Below, piece after piece: positions 40,422-45,284 of a DNA stretch of 45,284 bases (positions within the stretch are counted from its first letter, which is position 1; each line of letters opens with the position of its first letter). The stretch spans positions 1-45,284 of the forward strand of contig JAJVIK010000027.1 in NCBI GenBank assembly GCA_022072055.1. Direction: 5' to 3'. The notes below the pieces were generated by a model, which worked only from the letters and a program-made list of their open reading frames with translations, was not told the DNA's origin and searched no databases. Source of the stretch: a bacterium. Lineage in GTDB: Bacteria > Hinthialibacterota > Hinthialibacteria > OLB16. The position numbers and the translations under genes are program-made.

Positions 40422-41420
40422 ATGCACATCCCCAAACATCACCCTGGCTGGATCAGGGGACTTCAGCCCACCCCCGAAGAGCTGTACCTCAATCGACGGA
40501 GGTTCCTCCAGGGCCTGGGGCTGGCGGCCATCGGAGGGGCAGGTCTGCCCCTACTCGGCGCGCAGGCCGCACCGCCTGGAAGCGGCTCTTCAGTCCGGGA
40601 GATCCAGGGAGCCACTGGAACTGTCACTCAACAAACCGCCCCATCCGACATCTACCCCGCCCCGCGCAACGAAAAGTTCAAACTGGATCGTCCCATCACC
40701 GATGAGCGCGTGGCCGCCCGGTACAACAATTTCTATGAGTTCACGGTCGAGAAAGACTTGGTCTGGATGCTGGTGGAGAAGTTCCGGACTGAGCCCTGGC
40801 GAATTGAGATCGGTGGGCTGGTCGAGAAACCGGCGACCGTGGACTTGGATGAGCTCATTCGGGCAATGCCGATGGAGGAGCGCCTCTACCGTCACCGCTG
40901 CGTGGAGACCTGGGCCATGGCTGTCCCGTGGACAGGATTCCCACTGTCGGCGCTCCTCAAGGAGGTTCAGCCCAAAAACAGCGCCACGCATGTTCGCTTC
41001 GTGAGCTTCCTGCGTCCCGAGGAGGCCCCCGGCCAAGCGGAAGACCGCCGCAGCCCCTGGCCCTACCAGGAAGGTCTCACGATTGCGGAGGCGATGAACG
41101 AACTCACGTTGATCGCGACGGGAATCTACGGGCATCCCCTGCCGAAACAACATGGCGCGCCGATTCGCCTGGTAACCCCCTGGAAGTATGGGTTTAAGAG
41201 CATCAAGTCGATCCGGAAGATTGAGCTGGTGGATCACCAGCCCGCGACTTTTTGGAACACTCTGATCCCGGACGAGTACGACTTCGCCGCCAATGTGAAC
41301 CCCGGCAAACCCCATCCGCGCTGGTCACAGGCCACGGAATGGATGATTGACACGCGAGATCGTCGCAAGACACTGCTCTACAACGGGTACAAGGAGTTCG
41401 TGGCGGGACTCTACGGATAG
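40422..41420 (+). CDS. msrP: Protein-methionine-sulfoxide reductase catalytic subunit MsrP (YedY)
   Basis: A 332-aa periplasmic molybdopterin enzyme that repairs oxidised methionines in envelope proteins. The Tat signal NRRRFLQGLGLAAIGG lies at residues 24-39 and there is an AxA site at 48-50. The molybdenum-ligating Cys is C160 in YRHRCVETWAMAVPWTGFPL. The YNNFYEFTVEKD, HGAPIRLVTPWKYGFKSIKS and closing NGY segments are typical. Length equals E. coli MsrP. No membrane subunit MsrQ follows, so the electron donor must be elsewhere. AAGGAG site eight bases before the ATG. Confidence 0.96.
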   Translation: MHIPKHHPGWIRGLQPTPEELYLNRRRFLQGLGLAAIGGAGLPLLGAQAAPPGSGSSVREIQGATGTVTQQTAPSDIYPAPRNEKFKLDRPITDERVAARYNNFYEFTVEKDLVWMLVEKFRTEPWRIEIGGLVEKPATVDLDELIRAMPMEERLYRHRCVETWAMAVPWTGFPLSALLKEVQPKNSATHVRFVSFLRPEEAPGQAEDRRSPWPYQEGLTIAEAMNELTLIATGIYGHPLPKQHGAPIRLVTPWKYGFKSIKSIRKIELVDHQPATFWNTLIPDEYDFAANVNPGKPHPRWSQATEWMIDTRDRRKTLLYNGYKEFVAGLYG

Positions 41421-41873
41421 GCCCAACCTTCCTGGTCCTCCACCCCACCGAATTGGCCGGGTTTACTCCCCCCTTCCTGTTGGCGTCAATAGATACCCAC
41501 ACCTTACCCGCCCCTTGTGTGGCATGTCCTCGGCGGGGCCCCATCAGGGTGAAGCGGGTTTGGAAAGAGGGCCTGAAACGATTATCTTTGTGGCGCGGCA
41601 AACATGCGGCACTCAATCCGAAGCAGCGGAAATTCACGGCGAACCGGCCATTTCTGTCTCTGATTTGTCAATTTGAACAGAGTCTTAACTTACTGAATTC
41701 ACTTGGTTTATGTAATTTTTGAGGGTCTCGGAAGATTATTTCGCAATTGGTCCCACGATTGCGCTTACAATACTCTGGTGGCGTAACCTGTGGGGCGTCC
41801 ACCCGTTTGCATCAATGAACCAAAACATCCCGCCTATCTTTGGGGCGGAAAAGGTATGGGGAAGGAGGTTGTT
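41421..41873. other. 453-base non-coding stretch
   Basis: No supported gene. The second half (about 41640-41770) is notably richer in A/T than the window. An inverted repeat CGCAAT ... ATTGCG spans 41741-41762, and TACAAT at 41766-41771 could be a -10 box for the small gene at 41874, but no good -35 pairs with it. No tRNA-like fold or terminator for msrP was found. Confidence 0.5.
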
Positions 41874-42149
41874 ATGCCATCTTTGGCTGAGTATCCGGTT
41901 CCGGTCACCCGGTGGGTGAAGGACCGGAATGCGATTCAATTCTGTGTCGATGACCTCAAGCGCAGCAGGGTCGCCTTCGCGGTGGCGAAGCGAAACGACG
42001 AGTATTCGATCTGGCGCGAACTCATGGCGGATGATCCCGAGGATCTGATCGCCGAGAAGGCGCCGGAGATGTTTGTGGAGCGATATGGGGAATTGGGCCC
42101 CCAACCCGAGCTTCCCAAGAGCCCGAGACGAACCGCTCGCGCCGCGTAA
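41874..42149 (+). CDS. Hypothetical small protein, 91 aa
   Basis: Not recognised. A soluble, charged protein with an N-terminal strand-rich part (AEYPVPVTRWVKDRNAIQFCVDDLKRSRVAFAVAKR) given here in parts: PVPVTRWVKDRNAIQFCV and KRSRVAFAVAKR. An acidic middle (ELMADDPEDLIAEKAPEMF) and a basic tail rich in Pro, Lys and Arg follow. The ATG at 41874 has a strong AAGGAGG site seven bases upstream and the gene ends before a textbook terminator, so it is very likely a real single-gene transcript. Function unknown. Confidence 0.75.
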   Translation: MPSLAEYPVPVTRWVKDRNAIQFCVDDLKRSRVAFAVAKRNDEYSIWRELMADDPEDLIAEKAPEMFVERYGELGPQPELPKSPRRTARAA

Positions 42150-42179
42150 AGTCGTTCACCCTCAGAAGCGAAGATCAAG

Positions 42180-42217
42180 AGCCCCTCGGGTCAAGCACCC
42201 GAGGGGCTTTTCCTTTT
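42180..42217 (+). terminator. Intrinsic terminator
   Basis: AGCCCCTCGGGT at 42180-42191 pairs perfectly with ACCCGAGGGGCT at 42197-42208 around CAAGC, followed by TTTCCTTTT. Ends the small gene at 41874. Confidence 0.92.
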
Positions 42218-42312
42218 AGGCAACGACGCTGTGTTGGTTAGCGGTCCGGTTTCGGCTATCATCGGCGCGCGTGAGATCGGACACGCTCACGCCAAGGGAC
42301 GGAGGTCAACCC

Positions 42313-43806
42313 ATGTTTTTCCATCACAACCCCCCTGGTCGAGTCCGTCGCCCACATCGCGTTCCATTCATGCTCCTAGTTTGGACGCCCGGCTTGGCGC
42401 TGATGTCGCTCTCCGCAAGCGCCACCCTCACAGTGACCAGTGGTCTTGCGGACTATCAGGTCTTTCAGCGTTCGGCCACCGACACAGTGACCCTGCGAGT
42501 GGAAGGGGAAGCCTCCACCGCGGGAAAAATTGTGGCCACTCTATCGAGTGACGGAAAGCCGCTTGAAGGTTTCGACAAGCGGGAAATCGCGCAAACCGGC
42601 GGCGGGGCCTGGAAGGGAACCCTACACGGCGTTCCCCTGGGGGGGCCGTACACGGTCAGCCTCACGTTGGTCGGGGCGGAGGGCAACCCGGTGGGAGAAG
42701 TGGCCTTCAAGGGGGTCCTGGTCGGAGACCTGTGGCTCATGGCTGGCCAATCCAACATGCAGGGTTACGGAGACATGGTGAATGTGGAGCCTCCCAGCGA
42801 CCGTGTGAATGTATTCCGGATGCGCGGGCAGTGGGATGTCGCGGTGGAGCCGCTCCATCGCTTGCACGAATCCGTGGACCGAGTGCATCGTGGCGAAGCG
42901 CCCATGCCCTCGCTCGACGAATCCGACGCGGCTACCGCAAGACTCCAGAAGGGGACGGGTCTCGGGCTTCCATTCGCCAAGCAGATGGTGGCGCGCACCG
43001 GGGTTCCCGTGGGCTTGATCCCCTGCGCGCATGGGGGCACCTCGATGACTCAGTGGGACCCCAAGCTCCGCGGCAATGGCGGGGATTCCCTTTATGGCTC
43101 GCTACTCGGAGCCCTCAAGGCGGTGGGAGGACGAATCGCGGGGGTGCTTTGGTACCAGGGCGAGGGGGATTCCGGCGGCGACCAGCCCGCGATGTATACA
43201 CAGAGGTTCACCGAGCTGATCCAAGCCTTGCGTGAGGATGCCGGGAATCCCAATCTTCCGTTCTACTATGTCCAGATTGGGACCTTTGCGCATCCCAACA
43301 AGGCCCTGGTTCCAGGCTGGAACTCCATTCAGGAGCAGCAGCGCAAACTTGAGGAGACGGTCCCCAACACCGCGGTGGTGGCTTCGGTGGACCTTCCCTT
43401 GGATGACCTGATTCACATCGGAACCGAGGGCCTCAAGCGGTTGGGGAAGCGTCTGGCGAACGTGGCCATCGGCAGCCCCTCGCGTGGCCCCCGACTGGAC
43501 CATTTGGAGAGGGCGCCCGGCGGGTTGCGGGTGGTCTTCAGGGAGGGGAGTGGAAAGCTCCAAACCCCGAGAACGCGAGTGTCGGGGTTCACAATCCATG
43601 ACGCCTCCGGCGAGGATCTGTGCCTCATCTACAAGCAGTTGGTCGATCCGCAAAACCCGAACGCGGTCTGGCTCGGACTTGTGAGTGACCCTCCCGAGGG
43701 CGCCCAACTTTGGTACGGACATGGACTCGCTCCCTTCTGCAACCTGGCCGACACCGAAGACATGGCGGTCCTGGTCATGGGACCGATCCCGATCCCCAAG
43801 CCCTGA
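42313..43806 (+). CDS. Exported sialate O-acetylesterase-like (SASA/SGNH) hydrolase
   Basis: A 497-aa exported esterase. Hydrophobic signal at about residues 21-36 (FMLLVWTPGLALMSLSASA). The SASA domain shows the nucleophile block LMAGQSNMQGYG (Ser at S147), ACHGG-like CAHGGTSMTQWD, the LWYQGEGDSGG loop and a C-terminal DDLIHIGTEG with the catalytic Asp/His pair. Such enzymes remove acetyl groups from sialic acids or from other sugars such as xylan. Residues 37-135 form a beta-sandwich preceding the catalytic domain, as in family members. ATG at 42313 has GGAGG seven bases upstream. It overlaps the next gene by one base (TGATG). Confidence 0.9.
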   Translation: MFFHHNPPGRVRRPHRVPFMLLVWTPGLALMSLSASATLTVTSGLADYQVFQRSATDTVTLRVEGEASTAGKIVATLSSDGKPLEGFDKREIAQTGGGAWKGTLHGVPLGGPYTVSLTLVGAEGNPVGEVAFKGVLVGDLWLMAGQSNMQGYGDMVNVEPPSDRVNVFRMRGQWDVAVEPLHRLHESVDRVHRGEAPMPSLDESDAATARLQKGTGLGLPFAKQMVARTGVPVGLIPCAHGGTSMTQWDPKLRGNGGDSLYGSLLGALKAVGGRIAGVLWYQGEGDSGGDQPAMYTQRFTELIQALREDAGNPNLPFYYVQIGTFAHPNKALVPGWNSIQEQQRKLEETVPNTAVVASVDLPLDDLIHIGTEGLKRLGKRLANVAIGSPSRGPRLDHLERAPGGLRVVFREGSGKLQTPRTRVSGFTIHDASGEDLCLIYKQLVDPQNPNAVWLGLVSDPPEGAQLWYGHGLAPFCNLADTEDMAVLVMGPIPIPKP

Positions 43807-44285
43807 TGCTGACAGTTCGACGCGCGCGGTTGGAGGATATCGAGGCGATAACCCCGCTTTGGCTCGACATGATGCGTGAACACGAGTCTCGCGATCCCCG
43901 CTTCAAGTTGGCGACATCGCCTGAGGCGGCCTACAAGGGGCAGTTTCGGGAGATGATCGAGAACCCGGACACCGCGGTGTTCCTCGCGGAGGAAGAGGGC
44001 CGCGCGGTGGGATACCTGATGGCCCTGGTGCTGCGCAATCCCCCTTTTTTCCCCAACAATTCCTATGGCTTTGTGGCGGAAATGGCGGTGGCCCCCGATT
44101 TCCGCCGAACAGGGGTTGGCAGGCGGTTGTGGGACCGCGCGCTTGGATGGTTCCGACGAAAGGGGGTCCAAAATGTTCAGCTGAATGTTTCCAGAGCCAA
44201 TGAAAGCGGGATGCGGTTCTGGAACTCGGTGGGATTCCGTGAATTCCTGACCATTCAATGGCTGGACCTGGAGGTGGAAACTTGA
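43806..44285 (+). CDS. GNAT-family N-acetyltransferase
   Basis: A 159-aa cytoplasmic acetyltransferase using acetyl-CoA. Motif A, VAEMAVAPDFRRTGVGRRLWDRA, carries the (R/Q)xxGxG/A pyrophosphate loop (RRTGVG), and motif B follows as VQLNVSRANESGMRFWNSVGF. N-terminal VRRARLEDIEAITPLW is the usual opening. It starts at an ATG one base into the previous gene's stop and is itself overlapped by the TTG of the next gene, so three genes seem to be translated as a unit. Substrate unknown. Confidence 0.9.
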   Translation: MLTVRRARLEDIEAITPLWLDMMREHESRDPRFKLATSPEAAYKGQFREMIENPDTAVFLAEEEGRAVGYLMALVLRNPPFFPNNSYGFVAEMAVAPDFRRTGVGRRLWDRALGWFRRKGVQNVQLNVSRANESGMRFWNSVGFREFLTIQWLDLEVET

Positions 44286-45151
44286 ACACGGCCCTCGCGC
44301 TCTTGCGGGGAACACGCCCGCGTCAATGGCCCAAGAACGCGTTTGTGTTCGCAGCCTTGGTCTTTGCCCCGAAGCTTAAGGACCTGGATGCGGATCTTCG
44401 AACCCTGGCGTGCTTCGTGATTTTCTGCCTGGTTTCCGGCGCGGTCTATCTGGTCAATGACATCCGCGATCTCGAAAAGGACCGTCTCCACCCCATCAAG
44501 AAACGGCGCCCGATCGCAAGCGGGGAGCTCTCGGCCTCGCTGGCGGGATGGTGCGCGGCCCTGTTCATGGCGATGGGCCTCCTGGGGTCCTGGGCGCTCA
44601 CTCCCAAGTTCACCTGGATCCTTTCAATCTATATTGTTCTCAACCTGCTTTACAGCTTTCTTCTCAAGCACGAGGTCATTATCGATATCCTCCTGATCGC
44701 CATCGGTTACCTGCTACGAGTGGAGGCGGGCGGCGTGGTGATCGATGTGACCATTTCCAATTATCTCTGGTTGTGCACGATTCTGCTCGCCCTCCTGCTC
44801 GCCATCGGCAAGCGCCGTCACGAGCTCCTCATGGTGGAGGACGCCGCCAACCATCGGGCGATCCTTAAGGAGTACAGTCCCGAGCTGTTGGATCAGATGA
44901 TGGGAGTGACCACCGCCTCGATCCTGGTGTCCTACGCCCTTTACACCCAAGAGGCGGTCGGTGGGGAAAAGAACCTGATCTGGACTGTTCCATTCGTGAT
45001 CTACGGCATCTTCCGGTACCTCTATCTGATCCATAAGAAAGAGATGGGCGGGGACCCGGCGGAGATTCTGTTCGAGGATTGGCGAATGACCCTGAACATC
45101 TTGCTGTGGGTGGTGGTGTCGGTGGTCTTTATTTACCTTGACCTCAATTAG
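44282..45151 (+). CDS. UbiA-family decaprenyl-phosphate phosphoribosyltransferase
   Basis: A 289-aa inner-membrane prenyltransferase that joins phosphoribose (from PRPP) to a polyprenyl phosphate, first step toward the arabinofuranose donor in the best-known case (mycobacterial Rv3806c type). The family opening TRPRQWPKNAFVFAALVFAP, the metal motif YLVNDIRDLEKDRLHPIKKRRPIASG (NDxxDxxxDR) and the later LLAIGKRRHELL segment are present, with eight to nine helices. TTG at 44282 is chosen because GGAGGT lies six bases upstream; an ATG at 44258 would give a nine-residue addition. Product use here is inferred. Confidence 0.9.
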   Translation: MNTALALLRGTRPRQWPKNAFVFAALVFAPKLKDLDADLRTLACFVIFCLVSGAVYLVNDIRDLEKDRLHPIKKRRPIASGELSASLAGWCAALFMAMGLLGSWALTPKFTWILSIYIVLNLLYSFLLKHEVIIDILLIAIGYLLRVEAGGVVIDVTISNYLWLCTILLALLLAIGKRRHELLMVEDAANHRAILKEYSPELLDQMMGVTTASILVSYALYTQEAVGGEKNLIWTVPFVIYGIFRYLYLIHKKEMGGDPAEILFEDWRMTLNILLWVVVSVVFIYLDLN

Positions 45152-45284
45152 TGGGAACGGGCCTGCGTCATGAAAGTGGGGGAAGATCAGGCAGCACGGT
45201 CTTCCCAATAATCCTCCAGCCGTCTGGAAAGCGTTGCGCATCGCAGGGCAAGGATGGCGTTGGCGCCGCGTAGGGACCATTCCA

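Noticed and set aside
41453-41722. An 89-codon frame in the gap after msrP
   Set aside because: No ribosome binding site, odd composition and no likeness to anything; treated as non-coding.
1-45284. CRISPR array, rRNA, tRNA or prophage genes
   Set aside because: No regularly spaced repeats, no recognisable rRNA segments, no tRNA cloverleaf with the T-loop consensus, and no phage structural or integrase genes were seen.

Overview
The window looks like a chromosomal segment (GC-rich, about 60 percent by eye) of an uncultured Gram-negative-type (diderm) bacterium. The outer membrane is implied by a fused LpxC-FabZ lipid A/fatty-acid protein, two LolA-like lipoprotein carriers and many signal-peptide proteins. 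Several exported proteins carry thrombospondin type 3-like calcium repeats, CARDB-like domains, a dockerin-like tail and Pro/Thr-rich linkers. Together with GTG and TTG starts and Shine-Dalgarno sites this style is familiar from phyla such as Sumerlaeota, Hydrogenedentota, Omnitrophota or Planctomycetota, but the exact phylum is inference. No rRNA, tRNA or CRISPR array was seen.

Layout. 1-540: the 5' part of an IS427-type IS5-family insertion sequence running off the left edge, with a -1 frameshift in an A6 run. It abuts a possibly 5'-truncated membrane gene. 1.3-2.8 kb: a DASS-type anion symporter. 2.9-4.3 kb: two tandem antitoxin/PIN-toxin pairs that share near-identical outer ends but diverged middles. 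4.3-6.1 kb: a GT2 glycosyltransferase facing a HEPN-domain two-gene module. 6.3-19.0 kb: three very large exported proteins (1897, 1108 and 1188 aa) in one tight transcription unit with a good sigma70-type promoter; this is the least explained part of the window. 19.2-22.3 kb: DksA-like protein, shikimate kinase, a tetraheme cytochrome c and (reverse) LpxC-FabZ, the last two meeting at a long terminator hairpin. 22.5-23.0 kb: a Phd/RelE pair. 23.1-24.4 kb: a secreted CAP-domain protein. 24.6-27.8 kb: an acyl-CoA synthetase followed by two LolA-like proteins. 27.96-28.24 kb: an antitoxin head fused to a MazF toxin tail. 28.2-31.7 kb (reverse): metK, a sugar nucleotidyltransferase and a GT4 glycosyltransferase. 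31.8-35.5 kb: an RND/MMPL exporter overlapping a degenerate FGE-like exported protein. 35.5-39.2 kb (reverse): a FitAB/VapBC pair, a small membrane protein, a Phd/PIN pair and mnmG, the last carrying an in-frame palindromic repeat. 39.4-45.2 kb: a GH172 (DUF2961) glycosidase, the Tat-exported molybdoenzyme MsrP, a small unknown protein with a textbook terminator, then a sialate-O-acetylesterase-like hydrolase, a GNAT acetyltransferase and a UbiA-type decaprenyl-phosphate phosphoribosyltransferase in overlapping order. The last 133 bases hold nothing I can identify.

Themes. Housekeeping genes (aroK, lpxC-fabZ, metK, mnmG) are interleaved with six toxin-antitoxin-like modules plus one toxin-antitoxin relic. 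Envelope and glycan functions (GT2, GT4, nucleotidyltransferase, DPPR synthase, GH172, LolA-like, RND, acyl-CoA ligase) form the main functional background. The strongest candidates for undescribed biology are the three-gene giant secretome operon, the recombining tandem PIN modules, the HEPN module with an unnamed partner, and the fused antitoxin-MazF relic.
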